Positions 42,630 to 50,754 of a stretch of DNA of 64,000 nucleotides are shown piece by piece. Numbering within the stretch: position 1 is the stretch's first letter; every line of letters begins with the position of its first letter. The position numbers were made by a program, and so were the translations under genes. Under the pieces are notes generated by a model. The model did no database searches. It saw only the letters and a program-made list of their open reading frames with translations, and was not told the DNA's origin. Origin of the DNA: CAVSIP01 sp963728075 (GTDB lineage: Bacteria; Actinomycetota; Actinomycetes; JAFAQI01; DASSKL01); NCBI GenBank assembly GCA_963728075.1, contig CAVSIP010000008.1, positions 62,001 through 126,000 of the forward strand, read 5' to 3'.

Positions 42630-43740
42630 TCGTCTGCTGGATCTGGCTGGTGCCCTCGTACAGCCGGAACACGCGTACGTCGCGGTAGAACCGCTCGACG
42701 GTCACGCCGCGGATGTAGCCCATGCCGCCGAACACCTGCACGGCTCGGTCGGCGACGCGGCCCACCATCTCGGTGCAGAAGTACTTCGCCGCGGAGGGGC
42801 CGAGCCTGCGGTCCGTGCCGCTGTCGTAGTTCTTCGCCGCCTCGGCGACCATCGCCCGGCCTGCGTACATCTCGGTGTAGGAGTCCGCGATGAGGCCCTG
42901 GATGAGCTGGAACTCCCCGATCGCGCGGCCGGACTGCCGCCGGTTGCGCGCGTACTCCACCATCTCCTCGATCAGCCGCTGCGCGATCCCGACCGACAGC
43001 GAGCCGATGTGCAGCCGGCCGCGGGCGAGCGCCTTCATCGCGGTGCCGAAGCCGCTGCCCTCGACCCCGCCCACCAGCGACGACGCCGGCACCCGTGCGT
43101 CGGTGAAGAACACCTCCGACGTCCACGCGCCGGACTGGCCCATCTTCTTGTCGCGCGGCCCGGTCGACAGCCCCGGGGTGTCCTTCGGGACGACGAAGGT
43201 GGAGATGCCGCCCGGGCCCTTGTCGTCGGGGTTGGTCCGGGCGAACACCATGAACAGGTCGGCGATCGGCGCGTTGGTGATGAAGCGCTTGGTGCCGTTG
43301 AGGACGTACTCGTCGCCGTCCTTGACCGCCGTCGTCGCGATCGCGGACGGGTCGGAGCCGGCCTCCGGCTCGGTGAGCGCGAACGAGGTCACGTACTCGC
43401 CGCTGGCGATGCGCGGCAGGTAGTGCTGCTTCTGCTCGTCGGTGCCGTCGAGCAGGATCACCTGCCCGCCGATCCCGTTGTTCGTGCCGAACATCGAGCG
43501 GAACGCGGGCGTGGTCCAGCCGAGCTCGATCGCCAGCCGCACCTCCTGCGACATGGAGATGCCGAGGCCGCCGTACTCCTCCGGGATCGCGAAGCCGAAC
43601 AGGCCCATCTCACGGGCTGCGTCCCACAGCTCCTGGGGCACCTCGTCGTTGTCGGCGATCGCCTCCTCGCGGGGGACGACCTCCTCCCGGACGAAGCGGC
43701 GCACGGTCTTGAGTACGGCGTCGAAGTCCTCAGCGTCCAT
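42601..43740 (-). CDS. Acyl-CoA dehydrogenase, self-sufficient type
   Basis: 379 aa. Unlike the paired enzymes in this window it holds all elements in one chain: FALTEPEAGSDPSAIATTAV, KRFITNAPIADLFMVFART, GRAIGEFQLIQGLIAD with the FAD arginine region, QVFGGMGYIRGVTVERFYRD, and RLYEGTSQIQQTIIARSLL with the catalytic glutamate in YEGTS. It should therefore be a homotetramer of the short/medium-chain or isovaleryl type. A CACACT box lies seven bases before the ATG. Alone, convergent with the MFS gene. Confidence 0.93.
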   Translation of the reverse strand: MDAEDFDAVLKTVRRFVREEVVPREEAIADNDEVPQELWDAAREMGLFGFAIPEEYGGLGISMSQEVRLAIELGWTTPAFRSMFGTNNGIGGQVILLDGTDEQKQHYLPRIASGEYVTSFALTEPEAGSDPSAIATTAVKDGDEYVLNGTKRFITNAPIADLFMVFARTNPDDKGPGGISTFVVPKDTPGLSTGPRDKKMGQSGAWTSEVFFTDARVPASSLVGGVEGSGFGTAMKALARGRLHIGSLSVGIAQRLIEEMVEYARNRRQSGRAIGEFQLIQGLIADSYTEMYAGRAMVAEAAKNYDSGTDRRLGPSAAKYFCTEMVGRVADRAVQVFGGMGYIRGVTVERFYRDVRVFRLYEGTSQIQQTIIARSLLRG

Positions 43741-43800
43741 GCGGCCCAGTGTGGCGCAGGCGCGTACGCCTACCATCGCTGGCCTGGGAAGGAGGAGCGC

Positions 43801-44556
43801 ATGCCTGGACGCCGTGCCACCGCTCCCGCGCCACTCGCGCCGGAGCAGGTCGCCGAGCTGCGGGAGCAGGTGGGCCGGGGCGAGCAGCCCCGGGTCGTCG
43901 TGCGCAGCGGCTCCGCGGGTCTGGCCGCCGGCGCGCGCGGCTCGGTGGTGCGCGTGGGGGAGCCGCAGCACGACGCGGACGAGTTCATCGTCGTCCGGGT
44001 CGGCAAGGACGAGATCCCGTTCGCCCCGGCCGAGCTGGGGCTGCCGGGACGCCGCGGCCTCGCCGCGGTTCCCGAGGCCACCGCGGCGGAGCGGAGCCGT
44101 ACGGCGCCACGCAAGCAGCCCGCCCGGTCCCGTACGCCGCGTAAGGCCGTGCCCGCCAAGCAGGCGGCCGAGCAGGCAGGTGCGCAGGCACCGCAGGAGT
44201 ACGCGGCGCAGGCACCGGCGGGCGCGGACGCGCCGGCCCGCCCGGCCAAGCGCACCGCCGCCAGGCGCCCGAGCCGCGCCGCCAGGCGCCCGGCCTCGCC
44301 GGTGACGCTCACCCTGCGGTTCGCCGACGGCACGTGGACCGCGGAGGCGACGAGGGGCAGCCGCCGGGTGGGTCGAGCCGCGCCGGTACGGGCCGGTGCC
44401 GTGCGCGCGCTGGCGGACCTCATCGACGACGAGGCCGTCAGCACGCTCATCGCGGAGACCGTCGACTCCTGCCGGGCGGAGGCGGAGGGGCGGGCGGCTG
44501 AGCTTCGAGAGCAGCTGCGGGCCGCCGAGGCGGCGTTGAAGGAGTACGACCGGTGA
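43801..44556 (+). CDS. DUF6319 family protein
   Basis: 251 aa, GGAAGGAGGA eight to ten bases before the ATG. N-terminal ~85 residues form a compact domain (LREQVGRGEQPRVVVRSGSA, then DEFIVVRVGKDEIPFAPAEL). A low-complexity Ala/Pro/Arg/Lys linker (~95-165) resembles nucleic-acid-binding tails. The C-terminal part has VTLTLRFADGTWTAEATRG and a coiled coil rich in Glu/Ala. Similar proteins are known from Streptomyces without function. Overlaps the RraA-like gene by 4 bp. Confidence 0.75.
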   Translation: MPGRRATAPAPLAPEQVAELREQVGRGEQPRVVVRSGSAGLAAGARGSVVRVGEPQHDADEFIVVRVGKDEIPFAPAELGLPGRRGLAAVPEATAAERSRTAPRKQPARSRTPRKAVPAKQAAEQAGAQAPQEYAAQAPAGADAPARPAKRTAARRPSRAARRPASPVTLTLRFADGTWTAEATRGSRRVGRAAPVRAGAVRALADLIDDEAVSTLIAETVDSCRAEAEGRAAELREQLRAAEAALKEYDR

Positions 44557-45119
44557 CCCTGCCCGACTGGCTGGCCACGACGCTCGCCTCGGATGCCACC
44601 GGCGGCTGCGGTGTCCTCTCCGAGTGGGTGCGCCCGCTCCGGCCGGGCCAGCGGCTCACCGGCCCGGCGCTCGTCGTCGCGCTCACCCGGGACGACAACG
44701 CGGCCATGCGCGACATCGCGGCGGCACGGCCGGCGCCGGGCACGGTGCTGGTCGTCGCCGGGGCGGAGCAGTCCCGGACCGCCTGCATGGGGGACCTCGT
44801 GGCCCGCGAGCTGCAGTCGCTCGGCATCGCCGGAGTCGTCACCGACGGGCTGGTCCGCGACTCTGCGGAGATCGCCGCGCTCGGGCTGCCGGTGTGGTGC
44901 CGCGGCGCGACCCCGGTGGCCTCACGCAAGGACGGCCCTGGCCAGGTCGGCGGCTCGGCGACGATCGCCGGCGCCCTGGTCCGCGACGGCGACCTCGTGG
45001 TGGCCGACGACGACGGGGTGGTCATCTGGTCCCACGAGGACCTCCCCGCGCTGCTCGAAGCGGCCGAGCGCAAGCGGGCTGCGGACGAGGAGCGGCTGGA
45101 GCGGCTGCGCCACCGCTGA
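44553..45119 (+). CDS. RraA-like / HMG-aldolase family protein
   Basis: 188 aa, GTG start. The signature GDLVARELQSLGIAGVVTDGLVRD with G-D-..-A and R is the metal- and substrate-binding loop of the RraA/4-hydroxy-4-methyl-2-oxoglutarate aldolase fold. PVWCRGATP and DGDLVVADDDGVVIW are also conserved. Members are either RNase E inhibitors or class II pyruvate aldolases; the full set of aldolase residues seems present (R and D of VTDGLVRD), so an aldolase or oxaloacetate decarboxylase activity is more likely. Confidence 0.85.
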   Translation: MTLPDWLATTLASDATGGCGVLSEWVRPLRPGQRLTGPALVVALTRDDNAAMRDIAAARPAPGTVLVVAGAEQSRTACMGDLVARELQSLGIAGVVTDGLVRDSAEIAALGLPVWCRGATPVASRKDGPGQVGGSATIAGALVRDGDLVVADDDGVVIWSHEDLPALLEAAERKRAADEERLERLRHR

Positions 45120-45177
45120 GCGGACACTGCTTCGATCGGGGGTACAGATCGGCCCGGGATGCACCGATGGGTATGTC

Positions 45178-47427
45178 GTGGCAGAGCAGCGTGCCGTGGG
45201 GCGGCACGGTCGCGTCCAGGGAGCAGCCGGGCTCGCGAACCGCAGCGGCCCGGTGTCGCCCGACGCGCTCCGGCGGCGCTTCCGTGAGCTCGCCGCGGTC
45301 GGCGCGTTCGCCTTCGTGGGGCTCGCCGTCGCGCTCGTGGTGTTCTCCCGCCAACCGACCGTCTGGGCGAGTGTCGGCGTGTCCGCGGAGACCGTACGGC
45401 TCGGCATGGTCGCCTTCGCCGCTGCCTTCGCCGTCTACCTGGTGCAGCAGGTGCGCCACCTGCGCATGCTGCGGACCCTGGTGGGCCAGCACGCCGAGCT
45501 GGCCTCGCGGCTGTCCTCGCAGCTGTCCGGTGCGACCGACCTCGTCGCGCTCGGCGAGTCGCTGTCGGGCGCGTCCAACGTGGACGAGCTGGTCGACGTC
45601 GCGCTGCGGGAGGGCCTGCGTCTGGTCGACGCCGACGCCGGCACCCTCCTGCTGTTCCAGGACGCCGAGCTGCGGCCCCGTGGCACCCTCGGCGCGTCGT
45701 TCGCCCGGGGCGCCGCCGTCTCGCCGAAGGACTCGTTCCTCGACCGCGTGCTCGCCGACGGCGAGCCGGTGCCGTGCAGCGGTGGTGCGGCCGTACGGCA
45801 GGCGGTGCCCTACCTGCTGACCGCCCGGGAGATGCAGTCGGCGCTGGCGGTGCCCGTCACCAGTGGCAACGTGCGGGTGGGTGTGCTCATCGCGATGCGT
45901 GCGGACGGAGCCTTCCAGCCCCACGACGTCGAGCTGCTGGTCGCCCTCGGCACGCACCTCGGCGGCGGGCTGCGTCGCATGGACGCGGTCGAGACCGCGC
46001 GCAGCGAGGCGGCCGAGCTGTCCCGGATGGCGTTGTACGACCAGCTCACCGGGCTGGCGAACCGTACGCGGCTGCGCCAGCGCGCGGAGGCAGCCCTCGC
46101 CGCCACCGTAGACGGTGTGTGCAGTGCGGTGCTCTACCTGGACCTGGACGGCTTCAAGCAGGTCAACGACCGCCTCGGGCACGCGGCCGGTGACCGGCTG
46201 CTGCAGTCCGCGGCCCGGCGGATCACCGAGCAGCTGCGGCCCACCGATGTGGCGGCCAGGCTCGGCGGCGACGAGTTCGCCGTCGTGCTGCACGGCCTGG
46301 AGAGCCCGCCGGTCGCCGAGTCGGTCGCCGGGCGGATCCTGCGCGCGCTGGCGGAGCCGTTCCTGCTCGGCGACGCGGAGGCGTTCGTCACCGCCAGCAT
46401 CGGTCTGGCGCTGGCCGGCGTCGACGGGGACGACATCGACACCCTGCTCGAGCACGCCGACGCGGCGCTGTACTCGGCGAAGACCACCGGCAAGAGCCGG
46501 GTGGTGCGCTACGTCGCCGCCGACGACGGCATGGCTGCTGCGGCGGTGCACACCGCCGACCTCGAGCGGGCCCTCCAGCGCGGGGAGTTCGCGCTGGACC
46601 TGCAGCCCTTCCAGCGTCTCGACGGCGGTACCGTCGCCGCGGCGGAGGCGCTGCTGCGCTGGCAGCACCCCGAGCGCGGGCGGCTGCTGCCGGGCCAGTT
46701 CCTGCGGCAGCTCGTCGACACCGGGCTCATCGTGCAGGCGGGCGGGTGGGTCCTCGACGAGGCCTGCCGCGTGCTGCGCGCCACCTGGGACGACGAGGAG
46801 TGCGCCGACCTGGAGTGGGTCACGGTCAACGTCTCGGCGCAGCAGCTGCGCGACGCCGGGTTCACCGGCGCCGTGCTCGGTGCGCTGGAGCGGCACCGGT
46901 TGCCCGGCTCTGCCCTGGTGCTCGACGTGACCGAGGACGTCCTCGTCAACGGCATGGAGGACACCCTCACGGGTCTGCAGCGGTTGCGCGACCGCGGTGT
47001 CCGCGTCGCCATCGACGACTTCGGCACCGGCTACGCGTCGCTGACCTACCTGCTCGAGATGCCGATCGACATGCTGAAGATCGACCGGTCGTTCGTCGAG
47101 CGCCTCGTCACCCGCCCGGAGAGCCGGTCGGTGCTCCGTGCCGTGGTGACGATGGCGCAGTCGCTCGGTATCAGCACGGTGGCCGAGGGCGTGGAGTCCG
47201 CCGAGGAGATGCAGGCCGTCCGTGCGCTGCACTGCGACTACGTGCAGGGACGGTTCACCGGGGTGCCGGCGAGTCCGGCCGCCCTGCACGAGCTGCTGCG
47301 GGTGGCCCGGCGGTACGGCGAGGGGGCGACGCCGGTGCCGGGGCAGCGCCATCCGGTGCAGTCGGCGCAGGCCCAGGTGCTCGCCGAGATCCGCGCGCTC
47401 GCCGCCGAGCTCGACCAGCTGCGCTGA
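45178..47427 (+). CDS. GGDEF-EAL protein with GAF domain and two membrane segments
   Basis: 749 aa from GTG 45178 (in-frame GTG 45196 also possible). Two membrane helices at ~40-58 and ~72-92, a coiled region, a GAF-type domain at ~115-270, GGDEF at ~285-445 with intact RLGGDEF (363-367) and an RxxD inhibitory site (RPTD) five residues before it, then EAL at ~465-710 with EALLRWQHP (E490) and IDDFGTGYASLTYL, and KIDRSFV. Both halves keep their key residues, so it could make and break c-di-GMP; the balance is likely set by the GAF sensor. Confidence 0.93.
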   Translation: MAEQRAVGRHGRVQGAAGLANRSGPVSPDALRRRFRELAAVGAFAFVGLAVALVVFSRQPTVWASVGVSAETVRLGMVAFAAAFAVYLVQQVRHLRMLRTLVGQHAELASRLSSQLSGATDLVALGESLSGASNVDELVDVALREGLRLVDADAGTLLLFQDAELRPRGTLGASFARGAAVSPKDSFLDRVLADGEPVPCSGGAAVRQAVPYLLTAREMQSALAVPVTSGNVRVGVLIAMRADGAFQPHDVELLVALGTHLGGGLRRMDAVETARSEAAELSRMALYDQLTGLANRTRLRQRAEAALAATVDGVCSAVLYLDLDGFKQVNDRLGHAAGDRLLQSAARRITEQLRPTDVAARLGGDEFAVVLHGLESPPVAESVAGRILRALAEPFLLGDAEAFVTASIGLALAGVDGDDIDTLLEHADAALYSAKTTGKSRVVRYVAADDGMAAAAVHTADLERALQRGEFALDLQPFQRLDGGTVAAAEALLRWQHPERGRLLPGQFLRQLVDTGLIVQAGGWVLDEACRVLRATWDDEECADLEWVTVNVSAQQLRDAGFTGAVLGALERHRLPGSALVLDVTEDVLVNGMEDTLTGLQRLRDRGVRVAIDDFGTGYASLTYLLEMPIDMLKIDRSFVERLVTRPESRSVLRAVVTMAQSLGISTVAEGVESAEEMQAVRALHCDYVQGRFTGVPASPAALHELLRVARRYGEGATPVPGQRHPVQSAQAQVLAEIRALAAELDQLR

Positions 47428-47443
47428 TCCGCCGGGTACGCGC

Positions 47444-47449
47444 TACGGT
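47444..47449 (+). promoter_or_regulatory. TACGGT -10 box, leaderless
   Basis: Six bases before GTG 47456. Confidence 0.5.
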
Positions 47450-47455
47450 CGGCCG

Positions 47456-48013
47456 GTGCCCGATCAGCGCATCCCCCCGCTGGAGAACCCGCCGCCCGAG
47501 GTGACCGAGCTGCTCGGTCGCACGCTGGTCCGTGACGGCCGGCCGCTGAACATCTTCGCGACCCTGGCCCACAACCCCGGCGTGCTCAAACAGTTCAACC
47601 GGCTCGGCGGGCAGCTGCTGCAGCGCAGCTCGTTCACGCCCCGGGAGCGGGAGATCGTCATCCTTCGGGTCGGTGCGCGCAGCCGCTCGGAGTACGAGTT
47701 CGGCCAGCACACCGTCATCGGCCGGGCCTCCGGGCTCTCCGACGACGACATCGCGGCCCTGGCGCGCGAGGACGGGGCCGAGCACTTCACCGAGTACGAG
47801 CGGGACCTCGTCGCTGCCGCCGACGAGCTGTGCGCCGACAACACCGTCGCGGACGCGACGTGGCAGCGGCTGGCGAAGCGGTGGTCGTACGCCGAGCTGG
47901 TGGAGCTGGTCGTGCTCGCCGGTTTCTACCGGCTGGTCTCCGGCTTCCTCAACTCGGCCGGGGTCCAGCTCGACGACGGCGTCCCCGGCTGGCCCGCTCA
48001 GCCCTCGCCGTAG
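47456..48013 (+). CDS. Carboxymuconolactone decarboxylase (AhpD-like) family protein
   Basis: 185 aa. NIFATLAHNPGVLKQFNRLGGQLLQRSSF and REREIVILRVGARSRSEYEFGQHTVIG are the two characteristic helices. In AhpD the second helix has CxxC; here SEYEFGQH has neither cysteine, so it is not a peroxidase and is closer to decarboxylase-like members. The last residues (AQPSP and the stop) lie inside a 29-bp direct repeat whose other copy ends the gene on the opposite strand, so the native C-terminus may have been altered. Confidence 0.88.
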   Translation: MPDQRIPPLENPPPEVTELLGRTLVRDGRPLNIFATLAHNPGVLKQFNRLGGQLLQRSSFTPREREIVILRVGARSRSEYEFGQHTVIGRASGLSDDDIAALAREDGAEHFTEYERDLVAAADELCADNTVADATWQRLAKRWSYAELVELVVLAGFYRLVSGFLNSAGVQLDDGVPGWPAQPSP

Positions 48014-48024
48014 TCGGCGCGCGC
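47996..48024 (+). repeat. 29-bp direct repeat, first copy
   Basis: Begins GCTCAGCCCTCGCCGTAGTC; identical to 48123-48151. It holds the TAG stop of the AhpD-like gene. Confidence 0.9.
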
Positions 48025-48041
48025 CGCCTCCCTTCGTACGG

Positions 48042-48057
48042 GCGTTGGCGCCAACGC
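48042..48057. repeat. GCGTTGGCGCCAACGC perfect palindrome in the spacer
   Basis: 8+8 bp symmetry inside the 98-bp spacer (48025-48122) between the two 29-bp direct repeats. It may be a hairpin or a protein site; nothing else is recognised in the spacer. Confidence 0.5.
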
Positions 48058-48122
48058 TGGGCGACCCGCCGTACGCGGTCCAGATCGCGCGCCATCGCCT
48101 GCGGTGAGGAGCACGTCGCCGT

Positions 48123-48151
48123 GCTCAGCCCTCGCCGTAGTCGGCGCGCGC
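48123..48151 (+). repeat. 29-bp direct repeat, second copy
   Basis: It holds the stop codon and last residues (DYGEG) of the minus-strand gene 48125-48403, which look native to that gene; the first copy is thus the likely duplicate. Confidence 0.9.
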
Positions 48152-48403
48152 GATGGCGTCGACGGTCGCCTCGACGTCGAACTCCTCCGAGCCGGGCAGC
48201 GTGGGCACGAAGCCGACGAGCATGCCGTCGCGCATGACCTGCGCCTCCAGCCCGGCGGCGCCGTCGGTGTCCCACAGCGCCTCGCGGCCGTCGGGGATGA
48301 CCACTCGGACGCCGATCTGGAACACGCCGGAGCGCTGGACGTGCGCGAACACGCCGCGTGCCCGCAGCTTCTCGACCACCTCTTCGGCGCGTTGCTGCTC
48401 CAT
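48125..48403 (-). CDS. Small hypothetical protein
   Basis: 92 aa from ATG 48403 (GTG 48412 in frame as alternative). MEQQRAEEVVEKLRARGVFAHVQR begins with a helix, followed by FQIGVRVVIPDGREALWDTD and GLEAQVMRDGMLVGFVP, a small alpha/beta protein. No cysteine or membrane segment, family not recognised. A TAGCGT box lies seven bases before the ATG. Its end is duplicated 127 bp away. Confidence 0.7.
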   Translation of the reverse strand: MEQQRAEEVVEKLRARGVFAHVQRSGVFQIGVRVVIPDGREALWDTDGAAGLEAQVMRDGMLVGFVPTLPGSEEFDVEATVDAIARADYGEG

Positions 48404-48410
48404 ACCGCCC

Positions 48411-48416
48411 ACGCTA
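48411..48416 (-). promoter_or_regulatory. TAGCGT -10 box, leaderless
   Basis: Seven bases from ATG 48403 on the minus strand; it lies 18 bp from the box of the divergent dehydrogenase operon. Confidence 0.45.
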
Positions 48417-48433
48417 GCGAGTGAATCCGCCGC

Positions 48434-48439
48434 TAGGGT
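48434..48439 (+). promoter_or_regulatory. TAGGGT -10 box of the third acyl-CoA dehydrogenase pair
   Basis: Eight bases before ATG 48448. Confidence 0.5.
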
Positions 48440-48447
48440 CCGGTGCC

Positions 48448-49620
48448 ATGAGCGATGCCGCGGACCTCGACCTCCCCGGCGACGACGACCCGCGACGGCA
48501 GGCCGTACGCCGCTGGCTCGAGGAGCACCCGAAGCCGACCGGCCGCCAGCTCGCCGAGGCCGGTTACGTCGCGCCGCACTGGCCGCAGCCGTGGGGGCTG
48601 GCGGCCGACCCCGTGCACCAGCTGGTGATCGACGACGAGCTGCGCCGGGCCGGGGTGTCCCGCCCGTCCAACCAGATCGGGATCGGCTGGGCCGGGCCGA
48701 CGATCATCTACGCCGGGACCCAGGAGCAGCAGGACCGCTACCTCATGCCGGCCCTGGCCGGCGAGGAGATCTGGTGCCAGCTGTTCAGCGAGCCGGGCGC
48801 CGGATCGGACCTTGCCGGCCTGTCCACCAGGGCGGTTCGTGACGGGGACGAGTGGGTGGTCAACGGCCAGAAGGTCTGGACGTCGATGGGCCACTTCGCC
48901 CAGTACGGCATCCTGCTCGCGCGCACCGACCCGGACGCCCCGAAGCACCACGGCATCACGTACTTCATCTGCCCGATGGACACTCCTGGGGTCACCGTCC
49001 GGCCGCTGGTGGAGATGACCGGCGAGCACATGTTCAACGAGGTCTTCTTCGACGACGTCCGCATCCCGGACGCCAACCGCGTCGGTGAGGTGAACCGGGG
49101 CTGGGAGCTGGCCAAGGTCACGCTCGGCAACGAGCGGGTGAGCCTGTCGTCCGGCGGCGCGCTGTGGGGCCGCGGGCCCTCGGCGTACGACCTCGTCGAC
49201 GTGGTCCGCGAGCGCGGTGGCGTCAGCGACCCGGTCCTGCAGCAGCGGCTCGCGCAGCTGTACGTCGACGCCGAGGTGCTGCGCCTCATCCGGCTGCGCA
49301 CGCTGGCGCAGACACTGGCCGGCAAGGTGCCCGGTCCCGAGGCGTCGGTCCGCAAGGTCATGGCCGACGAGCACGGGCAGCACATCATGGGCCTGGCGCG
49401 CGACCTGGCCGGTCGCAGCGGCCTGCTGGAGCAGGCTGGCCCGCTCGGGGACGACAACGGCATCTGGTCGTACGGCTACCTGTTCGCCCCGGCACTCACC
49501 ATCGGCGGGGGGACGGGCGAGGTGCAGCGCAACATCCTGGCCGAACGCGTGCTCGGGCTGCCCAAGGACGCGGACCTCGACGCCGGCAAGCCGTGGTCCC
49601 AGACGCGGGGGAGAGGCTGA
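48448..49620 (+). CDS. Acyl-CoA dehydrogenase, large-type subunit (third pair)
   Basis: 390 aa. The N-terminal domain is shortened; LAEAGYVAPHWPQPWGLAADP replaces the usual GYGxxLWPxEYGG. FSEPGAGSDLAGLSTRAV, KVWTSMGHFAQYGILLART, FNEVFFDDVRIPDANRVGEV and LTIGGGTGEVQRNILAERVL follow. Many segments are nearly the same as in the large subunit at 20944-22188 (SEPGxGSDLAxLSTRAVRDG). TGATG junction with the small-subunit gene. Confidence 0.9.
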   Translation: MSDAADLDLPGDDDPRRQAVRRWLEEHPKPTGRQLAEAGYVAPHWPQPWGLAADPVHQLVIDDELRRAGVSRPSNQIGIGWAGPTIIYAGTQEQQDRYLMPALAGEEIWCQLFSEPGAGSDLAGLSTRAVRDGDEWVVNGQKVWTSMGHFAQYGILLARTDPDAPKHHGITYFICPMDTPGVTVRPLVEMTGEHMFNEVFFDDVRIPDANRVGEVNRGWELAKVTLGNERVSLSSGGALWGRGPSAYDLVDVVRERGGVSDPVLQQRLAQLYVDAEVLRLIRLRTLAQTLAGKVPGPEASVRKVMADEHGQHIMGLARDLAGRSGLLEQAGPLGDDNGIWSYGYLFAPALTIGGGTGEVQRNILAERVLGLPKDADLDAGKPWSQTRGRG

Positions 49621-50696
49621 TGGCGTCCGTCCCCGACCTGACCTTCAGCGAGGAGCAGGAGGCGCTGCGCGACTCCGTCCGCCGGTTCCTCGCCGAGACC
49701 TCGCCGGAGTCCGAGGTCCGCCGGCTCATGGAGACCACCGAGGGCTACGACCCGGGCGTCTGGAAGCGGATGACGGCGGAGCTGGGTCTCACCGGCCTGG
49801 CCGTGCCGGAGCAGTACGGCGGTGCCGGGTACGGCTGGCGCGAGGTTGCGGTCGTCATGGAGGAGATGGGGCGCGCGCTCGCCTGCGCCCCGTACCTGTC
49901 CGCGGCGCTGGCGACCGCCGCGCTGCTCGCCGCCGGCGGCGACGCGGCAGCGCAGCACCTGCCGGGTATCGCGGCGGGGGAGACACTGGCGACGCTGGCG
50001 TTCGGCGACGGGGTGCGGGCATCGGGCGGCACGCTCGACGGGGTGCAGGAGCTGGTCCTGGACGGCCACGTCGCCGGCCTGCTGCTCGTCGAGGCGTCCG
50101 ACGGGCTGTACGCCGTACGTGGCGACGCCGGCGGGCTCACCTGCACGCCGCTGAAGACGCTGGACCGCACGCGCAAGCTGGCTCGGGTGGAGCTCTCCGG
50201 TGTCGCGGCGGAGCGGGTGAGCGGCGCCGAGGCCGTCCAGCACGCCCTGCAGGTCGGCGCGGTGCTGCTCGGCGCGGAGCAGACGGGCGCGGCCCAGCGC
50301 ACGATGGAGATCGCAGCCGACTACGCGCGTACGCGGATGCAGTTCGGACGGCCGATCGGCCAGTTCCAGGGTGTCAAGCACCGCTGCGCGGACATGCTGC
50401 TGCGGGTGGAGTCGGCCCGCGCGGCGGCGTACTACGGGTCGTGGGTGGCTGCGGAGGCTCGCGACGACCTGCCGGCCGTGGCGCACCTCGTCCGGGTGGT
50501 CTGCTCCGAGGCGGCGATGCGGTGCGCGGCCGACAACATCCAGATCCACGGCGGCATCGGGTTCACCTGGGAGCACCCGGCCCACCTGTACTACCGGCGT
50601 GCGAAGAGCAGCGAGCTGCTGCTCGGCACCCCGGGCGAGCACCGCGCGCAGCTGGCCCAGGCGATCGGAGTGGCCGGCGCGCCACGTATCGGCTGA
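49620..50696 (+). CDS. Acyl-CoA dehydrogenase, small-type subunit (third pair)
   Basis: 358 aa. SPESEVRRLMETTEGYDPGVW and LAVPEQYGGAGYGWREVAVV match the small subunit at 22203-23318; MQFGRPIGQFQGVKHRCADM and IHGGIGFTWEHPAHLYYRRA supply the FAD arginine and pocket wall. The middle domain is strongly shortened (ATLAFGDGVRASGG), lacking any (T/S)EPxxGSD. Forms the heteromeric enzyme with the gene before it. Confidence 0.9.
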   Translation: MASVPDLTFSEEQEALRDSVRRFLAETSPESEVRRLMETTEGYDPGVWKRMTAELGLTGLAVPEQYGGAGYGWREVAVVMEEMGRALACAPYLSAALATAALLAAGGDAAAQHLPGIAAGETLATLAFGDGVRASGGTLDGVQELVLDGHVAGLLLVEASDGLYAVRGDAGGLTCTPLKTLDRTRKLARVELSGVAAERVSGAEAVQHALQVGAVLLGAEQTGAAQRTMEIAADYARTRMQFGRPIGQFQGVKHRCADMLLRVESARAAAYYGSWVAAEARDDLPAVAHLVRVVCSEAAMRCAADNIQIHGGIGFTWEHPAHLYYRRAKSSELLLGTPGEHRAQLAQAIGVAGAPRIG

Positions 50697-50754
50697 TGCT
50701 GCAGGCCGCTCTGCTGGTTGGGGGAGTTGCGGATCCGCTTCCGATGAGGACGCT

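Noticed and set aside
43801..44556. Histone-like protein (HupS/Lsr2 type) because of the Lys/Arg/Ala/Pro linker
   Set aside because: The folded parts at both ends do not match HU or Lsr2; DUF6319 fits better.
48025..48122. Short minus-strand ORF starting at 48095 in the repeat spacer
   Set aside because: It is arginine-rich with no ribosome site or homologue and runs through the AhpD-like gene; no support as a gene.
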